This document shows, piece after piece, positions 43,466 to 51,829 of a stretch of 64,000 nucleotides of DNA (position 1 is the stretch's first letter; every line of letters starts with the position of its first letter). The DNA lies in NCBI GenBank assembly GCA_035650215.1, contig DASRIC010000004.1, positions 1-64,000 on the forward strand, given 5' to 3'. The translations under genes and the position numbers were made by a program. Under the pieces are notes generated by a model that was given only the letters and a program-made list of their open reading frames with translations, was not told the origin of the DNA and ran no database searches. The DNA is from JACVRW01 sp035650215. GTDB taxonomy: Bacteria; Actinomycetota; Thermoleophilia; Solirubrobacterales; Thermoleophilaceae.

Positions 43466-43864
43466 TCAGCTGGACTGGCCTTCCTTCTCCTTGGTGAACT
43501 TGGATGGGCACTTGGTCACGAGCGAGTCGCGCTCCGCGACGAAGGTCCCCTTCTTCAGCTCGCCCTCCACGATCACCTCGCGGCCCTCGCGGAACGGATC
43601 CGGCACCACGCCGCTGTAGAGCACGGCCACGGACTCGGTGCCGTCCCGATCGCGGACCCTGAAGCGCAGCTCGTCGCCGTCCCGCTCGATCGAGTCGTTC
43701 ACCACCTTGCCCGTCATCTCGTACGACTGGCCGGGCTGGACCTCACTCGGCTTGCTCGCCTCGGTGGACGCGCTGAAGCTGGTGTAGACGAGCGCCGTGG
43801 CCAGAAGCAGCGCGGCCGCCAGGAAGATGACGAGGCGAAGCTTGCGCTTGCGCGAGGGGTCCAC
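43466..43864 (-). CDS. ccmE: Haem chaperone CcmE with CxxxF haem site
   Basis: A 132-residue protein from GTG 43864. An N-terminal helix (about 10-29) anchors an OB-fold haem chaperone (YEMTGKVVNDSIERDGDELRF, VVPDPFREGREVIVEG). The site where haem is held covalently is HxxxY in most proteobacteria and CxxxY in some archaea and Gram-positives. Here it reads C119-PSK-F123, so the tyrosine axial ligand is phenylalanine. It passes haem to CcmF, whose gene is next. The C-tail is lysine-rich and short. Confidence 0.85.
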   Translation of the reverse strand: MDPSRKRKLRLVIFLAAALLLATALVYTSFSASTEASKPSEVQPGQSYEMTGKVVNDSIERDGDELRFRVRDRDGTESVAVLYSGVVPDPFREGREVIVEGELKKGTFVAERDSLVTKCPSKFTKEKEGQSS

Positions 43865-43874
43865 GTCTCGGATG

Positions 43875-44198
43875 CTAGCGCTGGCTCGGGTGCCCTTCCC
43901 CCGGCCACGGCGCCAGCAGCAGGATCAGGCGCGAATCGCTCTTGGCCCGCACCTCGTGGCGCTCCTTCGGCTCGAAATGCACGAGGAAGCCCGGGCCGCC
44001 CGACACCGTCTCGCTGCCCTGCTCGAACTCGACCTCGCCCGCCGCCACCATCACCCAGGCGCGCTCGTGCACCTGGTGCTCGTTGAGTCCCTCGCCGGCG
44101 GGCAGGTTGATCGCGATCACCCGCGTCTCGTTGTCGGAGCGCAGGACGGCGGGGCTGTGCGGCTGGACGTCGAGCGACGCGATGTCCCAGGTTTCCAT
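43875..44198 (-). CDS. Cupin-domain protein
   Basis: A 107-residue single cupin barrel. Motif 1 is NEHQVHERAWVMVAAGEVEFE and motif 2 is GPGFLVHFEPKERHEVRAKS, giving metal-binding His and Glu. It starts immediately after the antiporter stop and ends ten bases before ccmE, so it belongs to the same run. Function unknown. It may sense or bind a small molecule. No DNA-binding domain is attached. Confidence 0.85.
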   Translation of the reverse strand: METWDIASLDVQPHSPAVLRSDNETRVIAINLPAGEGLNEHQVHERAWVMVAAGEVEFEQGSETVSGGPGFLVHFEPKERHEVRAKSDSRLILLLAPWPGEGHPSQR

Positions 44199-45479
44199 TC
44201 ACTCCTCCGTCCGCGGGCTGCCGAGCGTAGCCTGGGAATCTACCGCGGAGGCGGAGCCCTCGGCGGCCTCCGCGTGCCGCGCCATCCACTCGGCGCCCGG
44301 GTGGTCGGTGAGCCCGTGGGCGATGATCGACACGAACACCGCCAGCGCCGCGATGTCCGCGATCCGCTCGCCCTCCGGCGCCTGCGAGCCGAGCACGAAC
44401 AGGGCGAACGTCATGGTGGCGACCCCCTTGGGTCCGAACCACGCCATGAACGCCTTGCCCGCCGTGTCCACTTCGCGCGCGCCCGCGAGCGCGGCGAATA
44501 CAGCTGCCGGGCGCGCCACGAGCAACGTGAACGCCACGATCACGACCCCCGCCCAGCCTTCGTCGAAGAGGTCGCCGAAGGTCACGATCGCGCCGAACAC
44601 GAGGAACACGCCGAGCTTCACGACCTCGATCAGATCCTCCGAGCGCTCCTCGAAGCACTCGCGGATGTCGGGGCGCCAGATCCCGAAGGCGATCGCGGCC
44701 ACGAACACCGAGATGAAGCCGTTGCCCTCGGGCGGCAGCGTGGCCACGCCATAGGCCGCGAACGCGACGCCGAGCGCGTAGAGCGCCTTCTGGTGGGCGC
44801 TGATCTCCCGCCCGAGCGCCCGCCTCATCGGCATCAGGCGCGCGGCCACGAGCGCGACGGCGATCCCGGACACCAGTCCCACGGCCACGTCCTGGAGCAC
44901 GAACTCCCACCAGACGAAACGGTCGTTCGACGCCGCCGCGGCGGTGAACGCGAGCACGGCCGGCAGGGCGAGCCCGTCGTTGAGGCCGGATTCGAGGTTG
45001 AGAGAGTGGCGGATGATCCGCGGCACACGCGGGTTCGTGATCACGGCGGAGGACAGCACGGGATCGGTGGGCGAGAGCAGCGCGCCGAGCAGGAAGCACT
45101 CGGTCCAGTCGAGGTCGGTCACGGCGTTGGTCAGCGCTGCCACCAGGATCGCGGTGAGCGGCATGGCCAGCACGAGCTTGCGGAACGGCAGGTGCCAGGC
45201 CGTCTGGAGCATCTCCTCCTCGACCTCGAGGCCGTCGCGGAACAGGATCAGAACGAGCGCCACCACCGCGAGGCCCTGGACGAAGCCGCCGGTGGGGTCG
45301 AGGTCGAGCACCTCGAGCCCGCCGTCGCCCAGCACGAAGCCGGCGATCACGAAGCCCGCCGTGAGCGAGAGGAAGCTGCGCTTGGCGAGGCCCGAGACGA
45401 GCGCGCCGAGGATCAGCAGCACTCCGAAGACCGCGAACGGCGCCTCCAGGAACTCCACGCCGGCTGCGAGCGGCGGCAT
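44199..45479 (-). CDS. CPA1-family Na+/H+ antiporter
   Basis: A 426-residue protein with about twelve membrane helices. GALLSPTDPVLSSAV and LESGLNDGLALP are the paired CPA1 motifs holding the ion-binding aspartates. FKPEGVAT-like FGPKGVATMTFALFVLGSQ is near the end. It exchanges cytosolic Na+ or K+ for protons. The start is ATG 45479, with GTG 45488 as the alternative. First gene of the antiporter-cupin-ccm-secG run. A long C-terminal cytosolic tail ends the protein. Confidence 0.92.
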   Translation of the reverse strand: MPPLAAGVEFLEAPFAVFGVLLILGALVSGLAKRSFLSLTAGFVIAGFVLGDGGLEVLDLDPTGGFVQGLAVVALVLILFRDGLEVEEEMLQTAWHLPFRKLVLAMPLTAILVAALTNAVTDLDWTECFLLGALLSPTDPVLSSAVITNPRVPRIIRHSLNLESGLNDGLALPAVLAFTAAAASNDRFVWWEFVLQDVAVGLVSGIAVALVAARLMPMRRALGREISAHQKALYALGVAFAAYGVATLPPEGNGFISVFVAAIAFGIWRPDIRECFEERSEDLIEVVKLGVFLVFGAIVTFGDLFDEGWAGVVIVAFTLLVARPAAVFAALAGAREVDTAGKAFMAWFGPKGVATMTFALFVLGSQAPEGERIADIAALAVFVSIIAHGLTDHPGAEWMARHAEAAEGSASAVDSQATLGSPRTEE

Positions 45480-45531
45480 CCGGCGCACTCTGCCAGACGC
45501 CCGCGCCAGATCCGGCTACGGTGATGCGCTG

Positions 45532-47430
45532 ATGCGTCATGCGCTCGGGATCTGCGCCGGGCTGCTCGCCGCGGCCTGCGCCGCCGTCCCGGCGACGGCG
45601 GCGCCGCCACGTTCCCTCACCCTCTCGGAGGGCTGGGAGGCCCGGGTCGAGGCGGCCGCGCCCGCGCCGCCCCAGCCCGCGCCGCCCGAGGAGACCTCGC
45701 CCGAGGGTGACGCGCCGCCCACTGCGCCCAGCCCGGCGGGCCGCGCCGCCCAGGCGGACGGCGAGTGGCGCCCGGCCCGCGTGCCCGGGGTCTTCGACGC
45801 GCGCGCGCTCCCGAGCCTGTTCGCCGGCGAGGTGCGGCGCTACCGCCTGCGCTTCGACGGGCCGGCGACCCCGCCCGGATTCCGCTGGCTGCTCAACTTC
45901 GAGAGCGTCCGGCGCAACGCCGGGGTGTTCCTGAACGGCCGCCGAATCGGCCGCAGCATCGACCCCTACACGCCCTTCACCGTCGAGGCACGCGGCCTGC
46001 GGCCCGGCAGGCCCAACCTGCTCGACGTGATCGTCGACGGCCGCAAGGACCCGAAGCTGCCCGAGGCCTGGTGGAACTGGGGCGGGATCGTGCGCCCGGT
46101 GCACCTGATCCCGGCGGGACCCGCCTACCTGCACGACCTCGGCACAATGTCGGACGTGACCTGCCGCGGCCCGGCTACGGGCTGCAAGGCCGCGCTCGTG
46201 ATCGACGGGAAGCTCGAGCGCGGTGCCGCCGCGCGAGGGCCGATGTCCCTCGAGGTGTCGCTGCGCTCGCCGACCGGCCGCCGCGTGCGCGGGGCCTTCC
46301 GAATCCCGCCCGGCACGGCGCGCCGCAAGCGAGTCGGCTTCGAGCTGCCGGTGCCGGCGCCGATGCTGTGGTCGCCCGACGCCCCCAACCTGTACGGCGC
46401 CCGCTTCGCGCTGCGCCAGGGCGGCCAGGTGGTGCAGGTCGAGCGGCGCCGCATCGGGCTGCGCTCGGTCACCGTCAAGGGCGGCCACCTGTACCTGAAC
46501 AACCGGCGCGCGCAGCTGCGGGGCGCGTCGATCCACGAGGACATGCCCGGCTCCGGGGCGGCGCTCACGCCGGCCGACATGAACCGGATCGTTCGCGACC
46601 TGAAGGATCTCGGCGCCAACGTCACGCGCGCCCACTACCTGATGAACGAGCGGCTGCTCGAGCGCTTCGACCGCGCCGGCATCCTCGTCTGGAGCCAGGC
46701 GCCGATCTGGCAGCGCGACGCCCGCTCCCACGTGCTGTGGCGGCGCAAGGGCCGGCTACGCGCGCTGGACACGGTCGAGCGCACCGTGACCGCGGCGCGC
46801 AACCACCCGTCGGTGCTCACGCACTCGGTGGCGAACGAGCTGAGCTTCACGCCTGACGACAAGCCGGGCACGGCGCGCTTCCTGCTCGAGGCGCAGGAGA
46901 TCGCGCGCGGCGTGGATCCCACGCTGCCGATCTCGCTCGACATCAAGGGTCGCCCCGGCTACGGGGAGCAGTTCACCTACGACAAGTTCGACATGATCGG
47001 CCTGAACCAGTACTTCGGCTGGTACAGGTGGGTCGAGGACTTCTCGCTGCTCGAGCCGTTCATCTACGAGCTGCGCGACCACTACCCGCGCCACGCGATC
47101 GTGATGACCGAGTGGGGCGCGGAGGCCCGGCCCGAGCTCGCGACCGCGGCCGCCGACCTCAAGGGCGGCTACTCATTCCAGCTCTTCCACGCGCAGCGCA
47201 CGCTCGACGTGATCGATCGCTCGCCGGTGCTCTCCGGCGCGATCTACTGGACCCTGCGCGAGTTCGAGATCAACCCGGGCTGGACGGGCGGGGCGGGGCG
47301 GCGGCCGGCGCAGTTCGAGCCCAACACCCGCCACCACAAAGGCCTCATCACCTACGAGGGCGATCGCAAGCCCGCGTTCGACGCGCTGGCCGAGCGCTTC
47401 AAGGCGACGCCCCTCTATCCCGACCAGTAG
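45532..47430 (+). CDS. Secreted glycoside hydrolase family 2 enzyme
   Basis: A 632-residue protein from ATG 45532 with a signal peptide (ending ATAAPP), a proline-rich unstructured linker (about 45-75), a jelly-roll sugar-binding domain, an Ig-like domain and a TIM barrel. The GH2 acid/base lies in VLTHSVANELSF and the nucleophile in IVMTEWGAEA. The site-specific INPGWTGG near the end is unusual. It resembles beta-galactosidase/glucuronidase/mannosidase relatives but I cannot name the sugar. Its last 32 bases overlap the convergent gene. Confidence 0.88.
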   Translation: MRHALGICAGLLAAACAAVPATAAPPRSLTLSEGWEARVEAAAPAPPQPAPPEETSPEGDAPPTAPSPAGRAAQADGEWRPARVPGVFDARALPSLFAGEVRRYRLRFDGPATPPGFRWLLNFESVRRNAGVFLNGRRIGRSIDPYTPFTVEARGLRPGRPNLLDVIVDGRKDPKLPEAWWNWGGIVRPVHLIPAGPAYLHDLGTMSDVTCRGPATGCKAALVIDGKLERGAAARGPMSLEVSLRSPTGRRVRGAFRIPPGTARRKRVGFELPVPAPMLWSPDAPNLYGARFALRQGGQVVQVERRRIGLRSVTVKGGHLYLNNRRAQLRGASIHEDMPGSGAALTPADMNRIVRDLKDLGANVTRAHYLMNERLLERFDRAGILVWSQAPIWQRDARSHVLWRRKGRLRALDTVERTVTAARNHPSVLTHSVANELSFTPDDKPGTARFLLEAQEIARGVDPTLPISLDIKGRPGYGEQFTYDKFDMIGLNQYFGWYRWVEDFSLLEPFIYELRDHYPRHAIVMTEWGAEARPELATAAADLKGGYSFQLFHAQRTLDVIDRSPVLSGAIYWTLREFEINPGWTGGAGRRPAQFEPNTRHHKGLITYEGDRKPAFDALAERFKATPLYPDQ

Positions 47431-48013
47431 GCGCCCGGCCGGACAGGTAGGCGCGTCCGCGCGGCGAGAGCCGGTAGCCGCGCTCGAGGCTCTCGGTAAG
47501 CCCGAGCTCCTTGAGCTTTCGCACGTCGGCCTTGAAGGGCGCGGTCTCCCGCCCGAGCTCCGCGGCGAGATCGGGCGCCCTCGTGGCCGGCCGCTCGGCG
47601 ATCAGCGCCAGCACGGTGGCCGTCCACGGTCCGCGGCGGCTCGCCGAGTCGAAGCGCGCGAGGCGCGCGTCGATCTCGGCCCGCTCGGCCGGCCCGATGT
47701 CGTCGCGCTCGCGCAGCTCGATCCGTGGGTCCGGGCCCGCGAGATGGAAGCCGACGCGGTACAGGTCTCCCGCCCGGCCGGCGCAGCGCTCGAGCACCTC
47801 CGTGCGGTCGCCGTGACCGGCCCTGCGGGCGTCCGCGTCGCTGACGGTCGACTCGTCCACGATGTCCACGGACTCGATCGCGAGCACGCCGATCCGGGTC
47901 CTGAGTGTCCCGCCAGCCCGGACGGTCGGGCGGCGCCAGCGCCGGAACGCGACCGTCACCTCGCCGGCCTCGATCCGACGAAGGGTGTCGAGCGGGAAGA
48001 GCACCTCGGACAC
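47399..48013 (-). CDS. ASCH/PUA-like domain plus winged-helix protein
   Basis: A 204-residue protein from GTG 48013. The N-terminal half (about 1-105) begins LFPLDTLRRIEAGEVTVAFRRW, then RAGGTLRTRIGVLAIESVDIV, an ASCH-type RNA-binding pattern. The C-terminal half (about 110-195) is predicted to be a winged helix (WTATVLALIAERPATRAPDL, FKADVRKLKELGLTESLERG, YRLSPRGRAYL). The pairing suggests an RNA- or ligand-responsive regulator. I do not know a characterised example. It overlaps the GH2 3' end. Confidence 0.6.
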   Translation of the reverse strand: MSEVLFPLDTLRRIEAGEVTVAFRRWRRPTVRAGGTLRTRIGVLAIESVDIVDESTVSDADARRAGHGDRTEVLERCAGRAGDLYRVGFHLAGPDPRIELRERDDIGPAERAEIDARLARFDSASRRGPWTATVLALIAERPATRAPDLAAELGRETAPFKADVRKLKELGLTESLERGYRLSPRGRAYLSGRAPTGRDRGASP

Positions 48014-48060
48014 GCTCTCAGATTCAAGCCCCGGGCCCGGGGGTCGATTTACGAGGTGAC

Positions 48061-48771
48061 ATGCGGCTCGTGCTCCTGGTCGTCCTGCTCTCCCTCGTCC
48101 TGCTGCCGTCCGCGGCGCGGGCGCAGGTGCCCGAGGACGTCTCCCGCATCCATGCCGCCGTGACCGAGCTGGCGAAGGCCAAGCGCGACGCCGCCGGCCG
48201 GGTTGCGCAGCGCAAGCGGGCCGCCGAGGAGGCGCTCGCCGGCTGCCGGAGCGCGGGTCCAGGCTGGAAGCGCATCCGCGCTGTTCGCGACGCCTCCCAG
48301 CGTGGCGCGTGCGTGCGCGGCGCCCGGGTGCTCTGGGGCGAGCTGCGCGAGGCCGCGCTCGAGCAGGCCGCGCTCGAGGTCTACGACCCCTTCCTCACTC
48401 GCTTCCTGGGGCGCCTCGAGCGGCCCCTCTCCGACCCGGCGCTGCAGGCTGGCGCGGACGCGCTGCGCGAGCGCATCGCCTACCAGCGCGAGGCCTACGC
48501 CTTCGCCTCGTGTGCGACCTTCGAGCGGCTGCTGGGCAAGGTGCGCGAATTCAAGGTCGGGGGCGGCCACGGCGTGGCGGGCGACTACCGCGCCGGTCGC
48601 ATCCACAACATCTTCATCCGCTTCGTGGCCGGCCGCCAGCGCGCGGCCGATCGGCGCCACGGCGGCAGCAACGAGAGCGCGCTCCAGGCGGCGCGCGAGC
48701 GAATCGTGGCGCTCGGCGGCGACCCGGGCTACGCGAGCTACTTCGCGTTCGCGCACTCGCTGCGCGGCTGA
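48061..48771 (+). CDS. Secreted alanine/arginine-rich hypothetical protein
   Basis: A 236-residue protein from ATG 48061 with a clear signal peptide (about 1-21, LLPSAARAQ). The remainder is almost wholly helical (AELAKAKRDAAGRVAQRKRA, ALEQAALEVYDPFLTRFLGR). Three cysteines (in LAGCRS, RGACVRG and ASCATF) are present. No enzyme motif is visible. It is positioned divergent from the ASCH gene, with a 47-base gap. Function unknown. Confidence 0.7.
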   Translation: MRLVLLVVLLSLVLLPSAARAQVPEDVSRIHAAVTELAKAKRDAAGRVAQRKRAAEEALAGCRSAGPGWKRIRAVRDASQRGACVRGARVLWGELREAALEQAALEVYDPFLTRFLGRLERPLSDPALQAGADALRERIAYQREAYAFASCATFERLLGKVREFKVGGGHGVAGDYRAGRIHNIFIRFVAGRQRAADRRHGGSNESALQAARERIVALGGDPGYASYFAFAHSLRG

Positions 48772-48789
48772 GCTATCGTCGCCGCGCTC

Positions 48790-49944
48790 ATGAGGGTCGA
48801 GCCGTTCGAGATCGCGGTGCCCGACGCCGTGCTCGTCGACCTGCAGCGGCGGATCGAGCACACCCGCTGGCCCGACGAGGTCGAAGACGTCGACTGGGGT
48901 CAGGGCACCCAGCTCGCGTACCTGCGCTCGCTGCTCGACCAGTGGGCGAGCGGCTTCGACTGGCGCGCCGCCGAGGCCGAGCTCAACCGTCTTCCACACT
49001 TTCGCGCCGAGCTCGCCGGGCTCTGGATCCACTTCGTGCATGTTCGGGCGGCCAGCGAGCCTTCGATCCCGCTCGTGCTCACCCACGGCTGGCCGAGCAC
49101 GTTCCTCGAGATGCTGCCGCTGGTGCCGCTGCTCACCGACCCGTCGGCTCACGGCATCGACGGGCCCGCGTTCGACGTCGTGATCCCGTCGCTGCCCGGC
49201 TACGGCTTCTCGGACCGGCCGCGCACGACCGGCATGAGCACCCGCGCAATCGGCGCGCTCTGGCACGAGCTGATGCAGGGGCTCGGCTACCGCCGCTACG
49301 GGGCCGGCGGAACGGACTTCGGCGCGGGCGTGGCGACCTTCATGGCCCTCGAGGTGCCGGAGCCGCTGATCGGCCTTCACCTGACATTCCTCGAGGAACG
49401 GCCCTACGACGGCGCCGGGGCACGGCCACTGTCGGAGGCGGAGCGCGCCTACCTCGACGACTCCGAGGCATGGGAGCGCGACGAGTACGCGTACGCCGCG
49501 ATCCAGGGAACCAAGCCGCAGACCGCCGGCTACGGCCTCAACGACTCACCGGCCGGCCTCGCGGCCTGGGTGATCGAGAAGTGGCGCTCGTGGGGTGACA
49601 CGGCCGGCGAGCTGGACGAGCGCTTCAGCCGCGACCTGCTCCTGTCCACGCTCACCGTGTACTGGGTAACCGAGACGATCACCTCTTCGATGCGGCTCTA
49701 CTGGGAGCAGCGCCACGGCGCGGCGCCCACGTTCGGCCGCGACGAGTTCGTGACGGTGCCCACCGCATTTGCCCGCTTCGCCCACGAGTACATCTCCGAG
49801 GGTGCGCCGCCGCGCGAGTACGTCGAGCGCATGTACGCGCTCGAGCGCTGGACGGATATGCCGCGCGGCGGCCACTTCGCCGCCCTCGAGGAGCCGCGGC
49901 TCCTCGCCGAGGACATCGCGGCGTTCTTCGGCGCGCTGCGTTAG
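48790..49944 (+). CDS. Epoxide hydrolase (EHN-type alpha/beta hydrolase)
   Basis: A 384-residue protein. The N-terminal EHN segment opens PFEIAVPDAVLVDLQRRIEH and includes RWPDEVEDVDWGQG. The oxyanion HGWP is in LVLTHGWPSTFLEM, the nucleophile is the aspartate in YGAGGTDFGAG, and the distal histidine lies in MPRGGHFAALEEP. Ring-opening tyrosines should come from the cap domain. It forms diols from epoxides. The substrate is unknown. The minus-strand gene stops immediately beyond it. Confidence 0.88.
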   Translation: MRVEPFEIAVPDAVLVDLQRRIEHTRWPDEVEDVDWGQGTQLAYLRSLLDQWASGFDWRAAEAELNRLPHFRAELAGLWIHFVHVRAASEPSIPLVLTHGWPSTFLEMLPLVPLLTDPSAHGIDGPAFDVVIPSLPGYGFSDRPRTTGMSTRAIGALWHELMQGLGYRRYGAGGTDFGAGVATFMALEVPEPLIGLHLTFLEERPYDGAGARPLSEAERAYLDDSEAWERDEYAYAAIQGTKPQTAGYGLNDSPAGLAAWVIEKWRSWGDTAGELDERFSRDLLLSTLTVYWVTETITSSMRLYWEQRHGAAPTFGRDEFVTVPTAFARFAHEYISEGAPPREYVERMYALERWTDMPRGGHFAALEEPRLLAEDIAAFFGALR

Positions 49945-50472
49945 CTATTTGCCGCGGCGCTTCGCGATCTCGGCCCGCGCGCGCGTCCCGAGGTTCACCG
50001 CGCCGAGCAGGCCCTTCTCGGCGGCGGAGCCCTTGGGAGGCATGGCGCCGACCTGGCGGGCCATCGTCGCGGTGTCGTAGTAGGCCTCGATGCGGACGAT
50101 CTTGCCGTCCTTCACCCAGACCATGTCGCAGCCCTCGATGTCCACGGGCTTGCCGGTGGGCATCAGGCCCTCGAACGGCCCCGTGCCGGAGAACGTGCCC
50201 GTGATGCGCCAGCGCACCGCGGCGCGGTCGTCCTCGACCACCAGGTCGAGGATCTGGAGCGAGAAGTCGGGAAAGGCGTCGAACGCGTCGTGGAAGAACT
50301 GGCGCATCTCGGCCTTCCCGGTGGGCCCGATCACGCCGTAGATTCGCCCGCTCGCGGAGTCCGCGTACCAGGTGTTCTGAGCGTCCCGGTCGCGGCGCCC
50401 GAGCGCCTCGAAGTAGCTCTTGACCACGGTCCTCGTGTCGGTGTCGGCGGCGGTTGCCTCGCTCGTGCTCAT
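49945..50472 (-). CDS. SnoaL/NTF2-like ester cyclase-type protein
   Basis: A 175-residue protein from ATG 50472. The NTF2 cone fold starts at about residue 18 (VVKSYFEALGRRDRDAQNTW) and ends near 145. It includes RQFFHDAFDAFPDFSLQILD and KDGKIVRIEAYYDTATMARQ, typical of SnoaL-like polyketide cyclases and related proteins. The C-terminal extension PPKGSAAEKGLLGAVNLGTR is extra. Reaction unknown. It is one of three such proteins in the 50-52 kb zone. Confidence 0.8.
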   Translation of the reverse strand: MSTSEATAADTDTRTVVKSYFEALGRRDRDAQNTWYADSASGRIYGVIGPTGKAEMRQFFHDAFDAFPDFSLQILDLVVEDDRAAVRWRITGTFSGTGPFEGLMPTGKPVDIEGCDMVWVKDGKIVRIEAYYDTATMARQVGAMPPKGSAAEKGLLGAVNLGTRARAEIAKRRGK

Positions 50473-50575
50473 GACTTCCTCTTTCGCGTCGGGGGGCCCC
50501 GCACGCTACGCGCCAAGCCCGCTGCGATCAAGGCGGTTTGCGTTTGATCGCGCCTCTGGCGGGCAGACCTCCCCC

Positions 50576-50758
50576 ATGGCCCCAGACATCGATCCCATGG
50601 CACGAAGCGAGGACGAGGCGCGGCGACTCGCGGAGGAAAGGCGCCGTCTAGAGGAAGCCGACAACGGGCGACCGCCCCAGGAACCCGAGCACACGCCCGG
50701 AGAACCCGACGAGGACGCCTTGCGGGACGCGAGGCGGCGACTGGAGGACGACGACTGA
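50576..50758 (+). CDS. Small highly charged protein
   Basis: A 60-residue protein from ATG 50576. It is dominated by glutamate, arginine and aspartate (ARRLAEERRRLEEADNGRPP near 15-34, DARRRLEDDD at the end), likely helical or disordered. Its TGA overlaps the ATG of the next short frame (TGATG at 50756-50760). No similarity recognised. Third codon positions fit the genome. Confidence 0.45.
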   Translation: MAPDIDPMARSEDEARRLAEERRRLEEADNGRPPQEPEHTPGEPDEDALRDARRRLEDDD

Positions 50759-50886
50759 TGGAGACACCGCTGCCCGACCCCGTCCCCGATCCAGAGCCGC
50801 CGACTCCGACACCCGAGCCGGACCCAAGCCCGAACCCGGACCTCCCGTTACCGGGTCCGGATCCTTCGGCGGCGCCGTCGATCTGA
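50758..50886 (+). CDS. 42-residue proline/aspartate/glutamate-rich peptide
   Basis: Starts at ATG 50758 inside the stop of the preceding gene and ends at TGA 50886. It contains a repeated P-(D/E)-P pattern such as LPDPVPDPEPPTPTP and no hydrophobic segment. It is likely disordered, as in cell-wall spacer or export-linker sequences. Translational coupling to a charged partner is the main reason to accept it as real. Confidence 0.4.
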   Translation: METPLPDPVPDPEPPTPTPEPDPSPNPDLPLPGPDPSAAPSI

Positions 50887-50889
50887 GCG

Positions 50890-51190
50890 GCAGCTAGTCC
50901 CGCGACGTCTGTCACGTCCGCGCCACGCCCGGCGAGCTCGTCGCGGGCGGCCGTATGTCCGATACCACGAGCTGCAGGCCCTGGAGCGAGCCGGGCGGCG
51001 TGTCCACCACCCCCGGTCCCGAGTGCGATCGAGCAGGCCGAGCCGGGGGCGTGAGCTGCACGAAGCGGATCTCGTCGCTCACCTTGTGGTCGTGGTCGGG
51101 GTTGAAGCCGCTCCTCGGCCAGTTCGGCGGCGGCAGGGCGCCCGCGACGGCGACACGGGTCGCTGTCCTCTTGGACCCGGTCACGATGGC
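50890..51190 (-). pseudogene. Decayed VOC/glyoxalase-like gene
   Basis: Pieces of a VOC protein appear in different minus-strand frames: GFNPDHDHKVSDEIRFVQLT, then LGTG, then VVDTPPGSLQGLQLVVSDI, then ARDELAGRGADVTDVAGL. Single-base shifts after LTPP and SDI break the chain. The N-terminal beta-alpha-beta unit is degraded. A working VOC protein would have all of these in one frame, so this is a relic. Confidence 0.65.
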
Positions 51191-51446
51191 TCGCGTGAGA
51201 AGGTACCGCCGTGATCGAGGTCTGCGCGACCTGGAAAGCCCGCACCAGCTGGCTGGTGACCGGGTTCAGCCCGCCGCGGCGGCAGATGCACCTGAGCACC
51301 GACATCCCGCTCACCAGCTCGTTCGAGGTGATCATGGAGGTCGAGCCCGAGGGCACGGGGGAGGCCGCGGCCGCCTCATGAAGAGCTCGGTTGCCCGTGA
51401 CAACCGCCGCTCGCTCGAGAACTCCGCCTCGGTGGCCGCACGCTGA
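51190..51446 (+). pseudogene. Decayed SRPBCC-domain gene
   Basis: From about 51210, VIEVCATWKARTSW and the later MHLSTDIPLTSSFEVIMEVE resemble fragments of an SRPBCC fold. After a stop and shift, KSSVARDNRRSLENSASVAAR ends like the C-terminal helix of SRPBCC proteins. The final stop overlaps the ATG of the SnoaL-like gene at 51446. The middle is missing. Assignment is by recall of family sequence style. Confidence 0.45.
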
Positions 51447-51817
51447 TGTCGAGCGAGAACGTGGAGATCGTCCGCACGTTCGTGCTCGGCGAGTTTCCCG
51501 ACGTGCTCGAGTTCGTGGACCCGGACATCGTCTGGAACCCCGTCGAGGAATCCCCGACACGGGGCCACGAGGCCGTCAGGGCGAGCACCGAGCGCTGGAA
51601 GCGCGAGTGGGACGACTACGAGCTCACCCTCGAGGACTTCGAGGACATGGGCGACCGCGTGCTGGCAACCGTCCGCTTCCGAGCCCGCGGGCGAGGAAGC
51701 GGAATCGCGGTCGGCGCCCGCCTCTACGACCTGTTCACGCTCCGCGACGGCAAGATCGTGCGAATGGATCAGTTCACGGAGCGGGCCGAGGCGCTGGTGG
51801 CGGCGGGGCGGGGGTAG
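51446..51817 (+). CDS. SnoaL-like domain protein
   Basis: A 123-residue NTF2-fold protein from ATG 51446. SSENVEIVRTFVLGEFPDVL starts the first helix, then DIVWNPVEESPTRGHEAVRA and ARLYDLFTLRDGKIVRMDQF complete the fold. Small cytosolic protein, probably a dimer. Its active-site residues are not obvious. It is coupled by TGATG to the relic SRPBCC gene, suggesting that both were once co-expressed. Confidence 0.78.
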   Translation: MSSENVEIVRTFVLGEFPDVLEFVDPDIVWNPVEESPTRGHEAVRASTERWKREWDDYELTLEDFEDMGDRVLATVRFRARGRGSGIAVGARLYDLFTLRDGKIVRMDQFTERAEALVAAGRG

Positions 51818-51829
51818 CGGAGCGGACTG

